Positions 1 through 10,875 of a stretch of DNA of 64,000 nucleotides are shown here, in pieces. Source of the stretch: Sindora glabra. Taxonomy: Eukaryota; Streptophyta; Magnoliopsida; Fabales; Fabaceae. Position 1 is the stretch's first letter. Each line of letters begins with the position of its first letter. The notes below the pieces were generated by a model that was not told where the DNA came from, made no database searches, and worked only from the letters and a program-made list of their open reading frames with translations. A program made the translations under genes and the position numbers. Location: NCBI GenBank assembly GCA_020226215.1, contig CM035226.1:91474895-91538894 (forward strand), written 5' to 3'.

Positions 1-721
1 ATTTCGATATCTGCCAATGATTCTCTCTTAACTTATGACATGCTTTAACCTTTCAATTGCATTGCACGCCATAGTGAGAGCACGATATTCTTCATAATTG
101 ATCGAAAAGTAGTGCACACAAAATGAGTGGTGAGTTCGAATTAAGTATATTTTCATTGCACGTCAAAATGACTTTTGGTCTATGTATCGCAATCCCATAT
201 ATGGCTCCTGGTTGTCATTTATATTAATGTCGTCTCCCACTTCAGGATAATCATAACTTGCGACAACTTCTATGTTTATTTGTGAAAAAAAGACAGCCAC
301 CGATTCCATATATCAGCTTACCGGTATTGTTAGGATTGTATTCATTTTATCTTCTCCACCATCATCGTCATTGTGACTGTCATCATCACCTCTAAACCCC
401 TCGGGAACATAATCATATATGTCTTCCTCTTTAAATTCGTCTATTATATCCTCTATCTCATTTGGGGAAAAGGGAGATTGGAGTAAACCATGTTGGGGCT
501 GAGAAAAGTATGGCTTTGGAGCATAGTCGATGATAGGCACGTGAAATGGCTGGCCATATTCATTTTTCCTATTTATTCTAGTAAGGTACGAATTATAATA
601 TGATAGCCCTTCATTGAAGATATGAGGTAGGCTGGTGGATGATTATGTACATGAGCCACTATCATTAACTAGTTGACTTGCGATGTTCAAATTAAGTTCC
701 TTAGTTAAGACGTATACATAT
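1..721 (-). pseudogene. MULE A transposase fragment: acidic linker and start of DNA-binding region
   Basis: Minus-strand translation matches the MULE B transposase around its acidic linker (residues such as EDIIDEFKEE at about 430-460) and the following stretch with NQEPY, GLRY and EEYR, which starts the MuDR-type DNA-binding domain. In-frame stops interrupt it, for example at 313-315 and twice more toward position 1. The longest open part is 313-540. It is cut by the Athila insertion at 721 on the N-terminal side and by the window edge on the C-terminal side. No active product is expected. Confidence 0.75.
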
Positions 722-2105
722 TAACGTGAATCCGCAAGTGCACGGGTTTAGTCGAGTTATAGTATAAAAGATATCATCTCCACAGGGATTGAGTGTTGAA
801 TACTAACTGAATTTCAAGATAAATTATCTAGGTGTACCAATTGTAATTTTGAATTAAGAGTAAGATGCGAAACAAAGTTTAATTATCAAGAAGGAAACAA
901 ATAGAACTAGTATGAATTAAGTAAAGATTTAATTCAAATGGGGTGGAAGTGTAGTCAGCTTTAGGGTTTCCTTGTGTTATTCATTATGGGATGAAGATAA
1001 TCTTCTAGCCCGGTTTACTATTAATTTAGATTGTTGGATTACCGAAAATAAGCTATACCTCATTGTAAGGCTACTAGCTACTAACCTATAAATAAAGTGC
1101 CCAGAATTTCTCTAGTAATCACTCACCTAGGTTGCATTAATAGTGCTTGAGAATCCAATTTTAGACATTTCATCCTGTGCAAAAGAATCCAATTAGCTTA
1201 ATTCCTAAGTCTAATAGAGATTCCCAATGATTATGCAAGGTCTGATTAATTAATTAGTCATTCCAACCTAGAATCAACTAATCCTTTATACAAATCCAAT
1301 ATTTCGAAAGTATTGGGTTATTGAATTACAAAATAGCATAATCAAATCATAAATTAACAATAAATTTAGCTAGATTATATTAAAATCAAATCCATAAATC
1401 CATGAACAAGTCTACCCCAGCTGAGCACTGAGGTTTAGTGTGAGTTCATTACAAAACCAACAGAAAACCAAAAAATAGGGAGGGGAATCAAACTAGTCAT
1501 GAAGCTCTACAAATTCCTTGCTTGAATCTTCAATCATTCGCTTGAATCCAAAGCTAGCAGTCGCCCTTAGTGTCTTTGGGTCTCTCCTAGGGTTTCTACT
1601 GACGGCTCTCCTTTTAATTTTTAGTTCTCCTCCTCTCTTAGTGATTCTTCGCATAAAACTTATATGGGTAAAGTACACGGGGTATGACACGGCCCGTGTT
1701 GTACCCCGTGTTCTTCTGCGAAGGTTGGGTAGTATGATACACGGGGTCTGACACTCCCCGTGTTTACTTACGAAAGGTCAAGCAGTATGGTACACGAGGT
1801 ATGACACGCCCCGTGTTCTTCTGTGAGTAGCTCAGTGAATCCTCGAAACACACAGAAAGATACACAACCTTCCACACGGGATTCCCATACCCCGTGTTCT
1901 TTGTCAGATGAGCAAGTTTGCTTCGATTTTCCATAATTTGCATAGTTTTGGCTCTGGATCCTTTTCTAATGCTCTAATAAGTCACTTCAAAACCTGAGAA
2001 CAAAATATCAAGCATTTAAGTACCATTTTTTAATTAATTTACACAAGATACTAAGTAAATAAGTGATAAAACACATAGAATATAAGTGCAAATGTGCATT
2101 TATCA
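722..2105 (-). repeat. Athila downstream (3') LTR, 1,384 bp
   Basis: Direct repeat of 12,408-15,498 once the nested insertion there is removed. On the plus strand it runs from TAACGTGAAT (the other copy has TGACGTGAAT, so the terminal TG is mutated here) to TTTATCA. Its inner border abuts the polypurine tract. It contains four copies of a CACGGGG/CCCCGTG hairpin motif at about 1,673-1,905. Open frames inside it, such as 1,518-1,751, are not conserved genes. Confidence 0.93.
1673..1905. repeat. CACGGGG hairpin motif array in LTR
   Basis: Four units built from ACACGGGG, TGACACGG, CCCGTGTT and CCCCGTGT recur about every 55-70 bases. Each full unit is nearly self-complementary: an outer pair TACACGGGG / CCCCGTGT(A) surrounds an inner pair ACACGG / CCGTGT. 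The other LTR carries the same array at about 13,355-13,600, and more units lie inside the element at 5,586-5,622 and 6,236-6,540. Confidence 0.8.
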
Positions 2106-2119
2106 ATTCCCCCACACTT
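2106..2119 (-). other. Athila polypurine tract
   Basis: Minus strand reads AAGTGTGGGGGAAT directly before the LTR start TGATAAATGC. This is the expected place and composition for the plus-strand primer of reverse transcription. Confidence 0.75.
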
Positions 2120-3950
2120 GAATCTTGCTCGTCCTCGAGTAAGAAGGTAAAAGAACAAAAATTTACTCCACTTTTCTGTTAATATCATCGGGCAATCATT
2201 CAATGAATCTGAAATTAGGATCAAGTCATGCAAGGCAACTAAATGAAAACAAAGCAATAAAATAAGTCAATCCTTAGCATAAAAGCAAAAGAGAATAGCC
2301 TCACAGATAAAGTGTTCACTCAAACTCTCAAGATAATGCTTGTGTATACTTTCAAATCAATCAGCTCAGAACTTGATGTTACCATATGCTTGTAAAAACT
2401 CTAGTCTCCATTACTATATTATAAAATGCATGCAAATCAGAGGACTTTATTAGGGAAAATGATGAAGATAGAGGAAAGGAAGATTAAGGGATGAAAAATG
2501 ATAGAGTCAGAGAAAGGAAAAGACACATTGGCCTTAAGTTCGACCACTGTCGAGTTCCATTGCTCAGCTTGGCATATTACCTTGCTTCTATTCTTTGCCT
2601 TAACTTTTTCTATGACAACAAACAAAACTTTTCTTTCTTTCTTATTTTCCAACAAGCTTTTCTTCTTTTTCTTCCAAAATTATTTATTTAATACCATTCC
2701 TTTTTTGTGTTATTTTTTATTTATTTATTTTTTTAACAATAAATCTACTTACCTAACTGAGCAGCTCTATTTAAGAACCTCTAAGTGATAGCCAAACTCA
2801 TTTAATGTGTCTAAGTTCCTTTAAATTCTGAAGTTCAAGTTCACTTGGGCAGTGGCTTTGAATGCACATAGGATGGGCTAGGCTTGAAATAAGGGTCCAA
2901 GGCTCATGGTGGCTAATTAAGGGCAAAGTTGAAAATAGTGTAGGGGTAAATCAAAGAAGGGATTCAAATAAGCAAAATAAATAAAAAAAGGTGAAAAAAC
3001 ATGGCCTCATCATTTTTGACATGCAAAATACATAAAATGTAGCCTCAAAAAGAGCAAATGCAAGTTCTAGAGCAAAAAGTCAAAAGTGAGACATAATCCT
3101 TTAAGAAAATAAAAATGAGCCTCAAATTCTAATGTGTAAAGTTGCTCAATAGGCTCAAGTCTCACGAGGATCAATTATGCTCATTACTCTCAGGTTCAAG
3201 CCTTAAATTTTTCTTATTAAGTTACTAGTTAATCATTAAAAGAGCAAGACATGAACAAATCCACTTTAGTCAAAAGATTGCCCTAAAAAATTTAAAAATT
3301 TTTACACATCATTATATTTGGAGTAAATTCCAATACTCTAAGTCAATCAAGTGGATTCAAGTGCAATACATTCTAAAAGCTGTTCCCTCACACTTAAAAT
3401 TGGACATTATCCTCAATGTACAAAAAAGGTAAATGGAAAAGAGATAGAGAAGAGATGGGGGACTAGAACTTCCCTAACAAGTGGAGCGTTGTTGTTAATT
3501 ACAAAACATGGCTTCAGGAGGATCCACAAGCAAAGAGAGATTAAGAGAGAAAGAGGAGACTGCTAATGCAAAAGAAAGGAGATGCATTACTGGGATAAAA
3601 TATGCCGTTAGTTAGTTATTATAGACATAAATAGTAAGAGTGCAAGAAGATAAAAGAGAAAGAGTTAAAGTAATAAAAACTAAATGAAATTGCAACACCA
3701 ATATAAGTACAAACCAAGATAAATGAGAATAGAAAAGAGGAACAAGTAAAAGGAAGAATATATAAGTAAAAGGAAAAAGTAATCTGAGCTACTGAGTAGG
3801 AGGATCTGGATCAGCTGGGGAAAAGGGGTGGAAAAGCTTGAACAGGGGCTCAACCATGCTCTCAATGTGTCTGGATCTCCTGTCCAAGTCATCATGGAGG
3901 CCCTCAATCCTCGACTAATGCTCAGATATGCGCTGAAACTCAGCCAGAAT
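2120..3950. other. Athila internal noncoding spacer
   Basis: No ORF with recognisable similarity is seen between the polypurine tract and the extra ORF. The stretch is AT-rich with a T-rich run at 2,620-2,740. Long untranslated spacers at this place are usual for Athila elements. Short open frames here (2,437-2,788, 3,351-3,566, 3,680-3,907) are low-complexity and not supported as genes. Confidence 0.6.
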
Positions 3951-4934
3951 CTACTGCTGACCAGACAAGATATCTCGAAAGTAAGCTTTAGATGAAACTC
4001 TTCCGCTCGCAGAAGATGATGGACCTATATCAGGAGTTGCATCACCATCACCATCATCTGCAAGAAACTCATCCTCAGGGGGTGGTTGCTGCATAGGCTG
4101 GATCCCTATAGCTAGAAGAATGCCTCTACGGAGGGGGGTCATGTGGGATGCTATAGAAAGGGATCCATAAGGTCGATCAAAGACTCCCAATCGCCTAGCT
4201 AGTCTAGTAATGTATGGACTGACAGCAATACTCCCAGCTCGTCTGTCTGATGCCTGAGCTGAAAAGAAATGTGCAAATGCACCTCCAATATAGATGGGGA
4301 CTCTCTGTATCATGCTCACTACTCCGTGATTATGCCTCCGACCACTCAAAGTATGACTAAAAATAGAGTGGATGACTCGTCATGCAACTCTTCGAAGGCT
4401 AGATGTCTTGCTTTTTATCGGATCATAGGTGCTCCCAGTAGCAATGTTGGACCATACTTGCCACTCTTGGGTCCCATGTGGCAGTCCTATGAAAATATCA
4501 TGATACTCAGGGGTGGCTACAAATTCTTCAGAGTAAATTCCCATATGTACTGATAGTTAGGTCACACTCAGAGAATATGTGACTCCCTTGAGGCGAAACT
4601 GCATCGTATCAGCAGAATCAACAGTGCCAAAGTATCTCTCCAGATAAAAGGTGCTGAGAAACTCCAAGGTAAGTTCTCTGTAAGTAGGCTCTATAATATG
4701 AAAGAATGTCTTCCAAGCACCTACACTTATGAGCTCTCGGATCTTGTCCTCAAGGCCAAACTCCCTCAAGACCGCCCAATCTATGTATCGACTTTCTACA
4801 AATGATCGGTCTCTGTGTCTATTAAATACCTGGATATGGGCATCATCTGTAAACTTTAGGAGTTGGGAGGTAGCTGGTCCTCTAGAGGAGGTCCCTCTAG
4901 AAGTACTGCCCTTAAAGGTCTTCTTAGCAGCCAT
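3951..4934 (-). pseudogene. Athila extra ORF downstream of pol (plant retrotransposon ORF-1/'env-like' position)
   Basis: The frame opens at the ATG at 4,934 and stays in one phase to 3,951 (328 codons), interrupted by a TAG at 4,557-4,559 and a TGA at 4,380-4,382. The N-terminal part starts MAAKKTFKGS and continues with a conserved block (FVESRYIDW, GLEDKI, EPTYRELTLEFLSTF) that I recognise as the Athila ORF-1 domain found in many plant 'putative plant transposon protein' entries. The C-terminal part includes RRHNHGVVSMIQRV and an acidic, serine-rich tail. The ORF lies after pol in the same direction, the place where some Athila elements carry an env-like gene. I see no clear signal peptide or membrane segment, so an envelope role is not supported here. 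The two stops make it a pseudogene. Confidence 0.75.
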
Positions 4935-4981
4935 CTTTTATCTTTTTGACATGATCTGCAAGGGAAAACTATAATGTGAGA

Positions 4982-6281
4982 GAGAGTTTCACTATGAATT
5001 GGACAGTTCCAGGTTCAGATAGTGTAAATCAGCAAATTTCAAGGCTGGAAATTCAGCATGTAATCCTAATATCTATCCAATGTCAAAGGAAGTGCAATTC
5101 AAAGCTTGATGTCATCAATGCAAGTGAGTGAGCAAATCAATGAGGTAAATTATGCAATTAAGTTCCCCAAGTAAACATTAAACTCTAAAGGACTTAACTT
5201 CAATCAATAAGATCTAGTCAAAGAAAAATTCTGAGGATATGAGCATTCTTATAAGTTCTACTATTCATTGAAGCTCAATAAACACAAGTAATTGCAAATA
5301 TCTTCAAAGAATTCGAGGAAAAGGCTCTTACCTCGTGAATTTTAGAGGAAAACCCTAAGTTATTGGTTGAAGCCCAAGAGGAACCCAAATCTTGCAATTG
5401 GACCGATTAAATCGAAGATTAAACAGTAAAATTGCTTCAAATAGCCAAGTAAAACACTTTAATTGGTGTATTTTGGGAAAAGAATGGACGAATAGGAGTA
5501 TAGAGAAATTAGGTCACGGTGGGTGCTAAAGAAGATGAAGAAAAATAGAGGAGTTTTGGCCATTAAAAGCTCGCCCGCCCAAGAACACGGGGTATGACAC
5601 GGCTCATGTTGTACCCCGTGTTGAGAGTTTTGAGAGTTTCACTATGAATTTGACAGTTCCAGGTTCAGATAGTGTTAATCAGCAAATTTCAAGGCTAGAA
5701 ATTCAGTAAGTAATCCTAATATCTATCTAATGTTAAAGGAAGTACAATTCAAAGCTTGATGTCATCAATGCAAGTGAGTGAGCAAATCAATGAGGTAAAT
5801 TATGCAATTAAGTTCCCCAAGTAAACATTAAACTCTAAAGGACTTAACTTCAATCAATAAGATCTAGTCAAAGAAAAATTCTGAGGATATGAGCATTCTT
5901 ATAAGTTCTACTATTCATTGAAGCTCAATAAACACAAGTAATTGCAAATATCTTCAAAGAATTCGAGGAAAAGGCTTTTACCTCGTGAATTTTAGAGGAA
6001 AACCCTAAGTTATTGGTTGAAGCCCAAGAGGAACCCAAATCTTGCAATTGGACCGATTAAATCGAAGATTAAACAGTAAAATTGCTTCAAATAGCCAAGT
6101 AAAATACTTTAATTGGTGTATTTTGGGAAAAGAATGGACGAAAAGGAGTATAGGGAAATTAGGTCATGGTGGGTGTTGAAGAAGATGAAGGAAAATAGAG
6201 GAGTTTTGGCCATTAAAAGCTCGTCTGCCCAAGAACACGGGATATGACACGGCCCGTGTTGTACTCCATGTTCTTCTGCGA
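4982..6281. repeat. 650-bp tandem direct duplication between pol and extra ORF
   Basis: Copy 1 (4,982-5,631) and copy 2 (5,632-6,281) match at a constant 650-base offset and are almost identical: a handful of mismatches cluster in the first 120 bases, then long stretches agree. The junction falls within a CACGGGG/CCCCGTGTT motif, which suggests recombination between such motifs. The segment lies upstream of the extra ORF and may have carried its leader sequence. Confidence 0.9.
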
Positions 6282-6540
6282 ATGGGTATTCTGGGTTTTC
6301 GTAAAAATACACGAGGTATGACATATCCCGTGTTCTACCCTGTGTTTCTCTCTAGAAGGCTCATATTCAAAAATCCTTATCATTGGTTTAGTCAGTGAGG
6401 TACACGGGGTTCGACACGCCCCATGTTCCACACTGTGTATCTCACTAGAATGCCAAAAAAAGCATAAATTTTTTTTATACTAACCAGACAGTGAGGTACA
6501 CGGGGTTTGACACGGCCCGTGTTTTACATTGTGTATCTCA
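6236..6540. repeat. Internal CACGGGG hairpin motif array
   Basis: Four imperfect units (about 6,236-6,272, 6,308-6,345, 6,398-6,440 and 6,496-6,535) carry the ACACGGGGT / GACACGGCCCGTGTT theme also seen in the LTRs. They lie between the integrase end and the extra ORF. Spacing is about 70-100 bases. Confidence 0.75.
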
Positions 6541-6801
6541 CTAGAATGCATTTTGAGCCTTTTATGCATGAAAATGAACAACAAAAATGCATATATGCTT
6601 AATTTACCCAGAAACAGAGACCAAGTGCAACAAATGAGCATCTTAAATCAACAACTAATAACTTATATGCCTCAAACTAGTCAGAAACTCAGAATGAAAA
6701 TGGGAAAAATAAAAAATAAAAGCAATAAAAATAGAAAAATATGCTTGGGTTGCCTCTCAAGAAGCACTTGTTTAAGGTTATAAGCTCGACCCCTGTTTCA
6801 A

Positions 6802-7986
6802 TCAATCTACGGCTGCCATTATCGGTGGGCCGGCAACATAGCCATTAATCTTGAAAATGCCAGTGCTCTTACTCCAAATTTCTACAGCTCCAAATAGATA
6901 CACTTTTCTCACAAGAAATGGCCCAGTCTACCTTATTTTTAGCTTCCCTGGAAAGAGCTTAAATCTAGAACTAAATAACAACACCAAGTCTCCTTCATGG
7001 AATTCCCTTTTGAGAATGCACTTGTTGTGCCAAATCTTTATTCTTTCTTTGTATATCTTGGCATTGTCATAAGCATTATTTCTCAGCTCTTCAAGTTCAA
7101 GAAGTTAAAGCTTTCTTTTCTCCCCAGCAGATTGCAAATCAAAGTTTAGCAACTTTATTGCTCAATATGCTTTGTGTTCAATCTCTACTGGCAAATGACA
7201 ATGCTTCCCATAAATAAGCCTAAATGGTGTCATTCCAATGGGAGTCTTGAAAGCAGTCCTGTAGGCCCATAAGACATCATCCAACTTGAGGGCCCAATTT
7301 CTCCTTGATCTAGACACAATCTTCTCCAATATGCTCTTGATTTCTCTATTTGAAAGCCCTACTTGCCCATTGGTTTGTGGGTGATATGGAGTAGAGATCT
7401 TATGGGTTACACTATACCCTTTCAAGAGGGATTGAAATTGATTGGTAATGAAGTGAGACCCTCCATCAATGATGACGACCCTAGGTATCCCAAATCTAGG
7501 AAACAACACCTTCTTGAAGAATCTAACTACAACTTTTTCATCACATGTCTAAGTGGCAATTGCCTCCACCCATTTGGAAACATAATCAACTGCCACAAGT
7601 ATATATTTGTTACTGCAAGAAGGTGAGAATGGTCCTATGAAATCAATTTCCCAAACATCGAATATTTCAACTTCTAAAATATTGTTCAAAGGTATCTCGT
7701 GTCTTTTTGATATACAACTAACTTTCTGACACTGGTCACATGAAGTCACATAATGATGAACATCCTTGAATAGAGTTAGCCAATAGAAACCTACCTGGGC
7801 AATCTTTGCAGCTGTTCTTGAAGTGCAGAAGTGTCCTTCATATGGGGAGGAGTGACAGTGGAATAGAATACTAGCAATTTCTTCTTGAGGCACACACCTT
7901 TTGAACAAGCCATCGGCACATCTTCTATAGAGAAGAGGTTTATCCCAAAAATAATGTTTCACCTCTGCCAAGAACTTCTTTTTCTA
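6802..7986 (-). pseudogene. Athila integrase region of pol
   Basis: Continues the gag-pol frame. An HHCC zinc domain (HSSPYEGH, then CDQCQ) lies at about 7,740-7,870. The catalytic core follows: first Asp in WEIDFIGPF (about 7,650), second Asp in IIDGGSHF (about 7,470). The Glu expected in the NGQxE block is a Gly here (NGQVGLSNREIK, about 7,360), so a catalytic residue is lost. The C-terminal part (TGPF, VYLFGAVEI) reaches about 6,802. In-frame stops are at 7,984-7,986 (TAG), 7,549-7,551 (TAG), 7,162-7,164 (TGA), 7,105-7,107 (TAA) and 6,928-6,930 (TAG). No frameshift is seen. The enzyme would have joined cDNA to chromosomal DNA. Confidence 0.88.
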
Positions 7987-9327
7987 CTAATATCCTACAT
8001 CCGGAGGCAAAACACCACTCACAATGTAATTAACATAGTCAGCAAACCATGGGATAGCTGAAGAAGAGACAGCCAACAGGTAATCATCTGGAAGGGAATC
8101 ATTTATTGGCATCTTTTTGTTTACCTCATATTCTAACTCCTGCTTCAACCTTGAAAGGTGGTCAGCCATAACATTCTCGGTACCCTTTTTATCTCGAATT
8201 TCCAAATCAAATTCTTGTAACAAAAGAATCCGTCTGATTAGGTGAGGCTTAGCTTCTTTCTTGCTCAAAAGGTATCTGATTGCTGCATGATCCATAAAGA
8301 CTATCACCTTAGAATCCACCAAATATGATTGAAACTTGTCAATCGCATAAACTACTGCAAGAAGTTCCTTCTCAGTTGTAGCATAATTTAGTTTAGCCTC
8401 ATCCAAAGTCTTGCTGGCATAGTATATGGCATGAACCTTCCTATCCTTCCTCTGTCCGAGTACTGCTCCTATTGTATAGTCACTAGCATCGCATATCACC
8501 TCAAATGGTAGATTCCAATCCAGTGCTTGCATGATTGGAGCAGAAATCAAGACTTTCTTTAACCTACAAAATGCATCCAAACAATCTTGATTAAAATCAA
8601 AGGCAACATCTTTTGCAAGCAAGTTAGTTAAAGGTTTAGCAATTTTAGAGAAATTTTTAATGAAGCATTGGTAGAAATCGGCGTGTCCCAGAAAACTCTT
8701 CACTCCCTTTACAGAAGTTGGGGGAGGTAATTTCTCTATGATTTCCACTTTAGCCTTGTCTACCTCAATACCATGCTCTGATACTTGATGACCAAGGACA
8801 ATCCCTTCTCTTACCATAAAATAACATTTCTCCCAGTTGAGTACTAAATTTACCTCCTCACATCCTTGCAGCACTTGAGATAAGTTAGTCAAACAGTTAT
8901 CAAATGAAGTACCATATACAGAAAAATCATCCATAAAGACCTCCATGATGTTTTCAATAAAATCAGAGAAAATAGCCATCATACAATGTTGAGATGTAAC
9001 AGGAGCATTACATAAACCAAAAGGCATTCTCTTATATGCAAAAGTGCATGTAAATGTAGTCTTTTCTTGATCATTTGGATGTATAGGAATTTGAAAGAAA
9101 CCAGAATAACCATCCAAGTAACAGAAATGTGAATGCTTAGCTAACCTTTCCAAAGTTTGATCAATAAAGGGGAGAGGGAAATGGTCTTTTCTAGTTGCTT
9201 TGTTCAATTTCCTATAATCTATACACATCCTCTAACCCGTGACAGTCTTAGTAGGAATTAGCTCATTATTATCATTTTTTACTACAGTTAATCTCCCTTT
9301 CTTAGCAACAACATGTACCGGACTAAC
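7987..9327 (-). pseudogene. Athila reverse transcriptase and RNase H region of pol
   Basis: The main open part is 7,987-9,228. RT blocks: CIDYRKLNKAT, FCYLDGYSGFFQIPI, MPFGLCNAP and the catalytic FMDD (in EVFMDDFSVYG). The one-residue change to FMDD from YVDD/YMDD is normal in plant Gypsy elements. RNase H follows with CDASDYTIGAVLGQ, the Glu in TTEKELLAVVYA and VFMDH near the middle, ending before ADHLSRL. The region copied element RNA to DNA and removed the RNA strand. In-frame stops lie at 9,232-9,234 (TAG) and 7,987-7,989 (TAG), the latter followed directly by another TAG at 7,984-7,986. Confidence 0.93.
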
Positions 9328-10875
9328 TCACTGACTATCTGAAATTGGGTAAATTACCTCAGCATCTAGTAACTTCACTATTTCCTTTTTCACAACTTCT
9401 TTCATATTTGGATTTAGCCTTCTCTGATGTTCAATGGAGGGCTTACTATCTTCCTCCATCAATATCCTAGGCATGCATATTGAAGGACTAATCCCTTTCA
9501 AGTCAGAAATTATGTACCCCAAAGCTTTTCTATGCGATTTAAGTTGCCTAAGCAATTTTTTTGTTTCAAGGGCATTTAGATTTGCATTTACTATCACAGG
9601 ATAAGTGGAGTGGGGTCCTAGAAATTCATACCTGAAGGTAGATGGGAGAGGTTTCAATTTTACCTTAAGTGGTGTCTCTTCTTCAATGGAGGGAGTTTTA
9701 GACTTCACTTCCAATGATTCAACTGCTTCAGGGAGGGAAAGTGGTGGGCTTGCCTCCAAAAATTCTACATATGTAGAAATCTCCTCATTTTCAGCAACTT
9801 CATCTGTTACTAGACATACTTCAAGTGGATCTTGAAGGCACCCCATGAGAAGGGTTTCTTTCACAACCTTGTCTAGCACATCAATCCTGCATATTAAATC
9901 TTCACAAACAAGTAATTTAATTGATTCATTCAAATTAAACTCAATTTTTTCATCTCCCACAAATAATGAAAGCTTTCCATTTTTGACATCAATCAAAGCA
10001 CCCACAGTGGCTAAAAAGGATCTACCCAAAATGATAGGGATTTGTATATCCTCTTCCATTTCAAGTACAACAAAATCAATAGAAATGAAAAACTTACCAA
10101 CCTTGATAGGTATATCCTTAAGTATACCTATTGGGTATTTCACAGAACAGTTTGCTAATTGAAGTGAAACTGTGGTGGGCTTCATTTCTTCTATGTTCAG
10201 TCTCTTTGCAACTGACAGTGGCATGAGGCTCACACTTGCTCCTAAATCACACAATGCTCGATCAATAGAAACATTTCCAATCACACAAGGAATGGAGAAG
10301 CCGCTTGGGTCGTCCTTGAGTTTAGGAGGTAGTTTATTCTGGATGATGGCACTGCACTCCTCTGTTAGGGTTACAGTCTCATGCTCCTCTAGCTTCCTTT
10401 TGTTTGAGAGGATATCCTTCAAGAACTTTGCATATGACGGCATTTGTGAAAGAGCATCAGTGAAGGGGATATTGATATACAATTTCTTCAATACTTCTAA
10501 GAACTTCCCAAACTGCTTGTCAAGTTTAGCCTTTAGTAATCTTTGAGGATAAAGGATAGGTGGTTTGTAAGGTTCTGGAGGGACATACTTTGACTTTTCA
10601 GGTAATTCCCCTTCTTTCACTTCAGTATCATCAGGATTTGAAGCCTTTTTGCCTTCTTTTTGCACTTCCCCTTCAACCATCTCTTCTTCACCTTCTTGAG
10701 TAGCATATGGAACCTTCAATAGCCTCTCACTCCTAAAAGTGATTGCCTTACAATGCTCCCTGGGATTTGATTTAGGTTGAGCAGGGAGTTGACCAAAAGC
10801 TCTGAAAGAAAAAGTAGAAGCTTGTTGAGCTATTTGGGTCTCCAACATTTTTCCATGTGTGGCCAATGAGTCAAC
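9328..10875 (-). pseudogene. Athila aspartic protease region
   Basis: 512 open codons in the gag-pol frame. The protease active site is DLGAS in ALCDLGASVSLMP (about 10,225), and the C-terminal fold hallmark IILGRSF follows about 90 residues on. Upstream lies a linker rich in Lys and Glu. The last part (PNMKEVVKKEIVKLLDAEVIYPISDSQ region) is the N-terminal lead-in to RT. It ends at a TGA (9,328-9,330), and a TAA at 10,876-10,878 separates it from gag. The protease would have processed the polyprotein. Confidence 0.88.

Noticed and set aside
1493..1751. Open frames on both strands inside the Athila LTR, one with a hydrophobic stretch
   Set aside because: They lie within LTR sequence, are only partly kept in the other LTR (13,227-13,436), and have no recognisable domain.
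3951..4934. Envelope gene of an endogenous retrovirus-like element
   Set aside because: The position fits, but no signal peptide, membrane segment or fusion-like motif is visible; the sequence matches the general Athila ORF-1 domain.
9605..10546. Plus-strand frames of 76-124 codons
   Set aside because: They are antisense shadows of the Athila protease region, whose minus-strand frame has clear domains.
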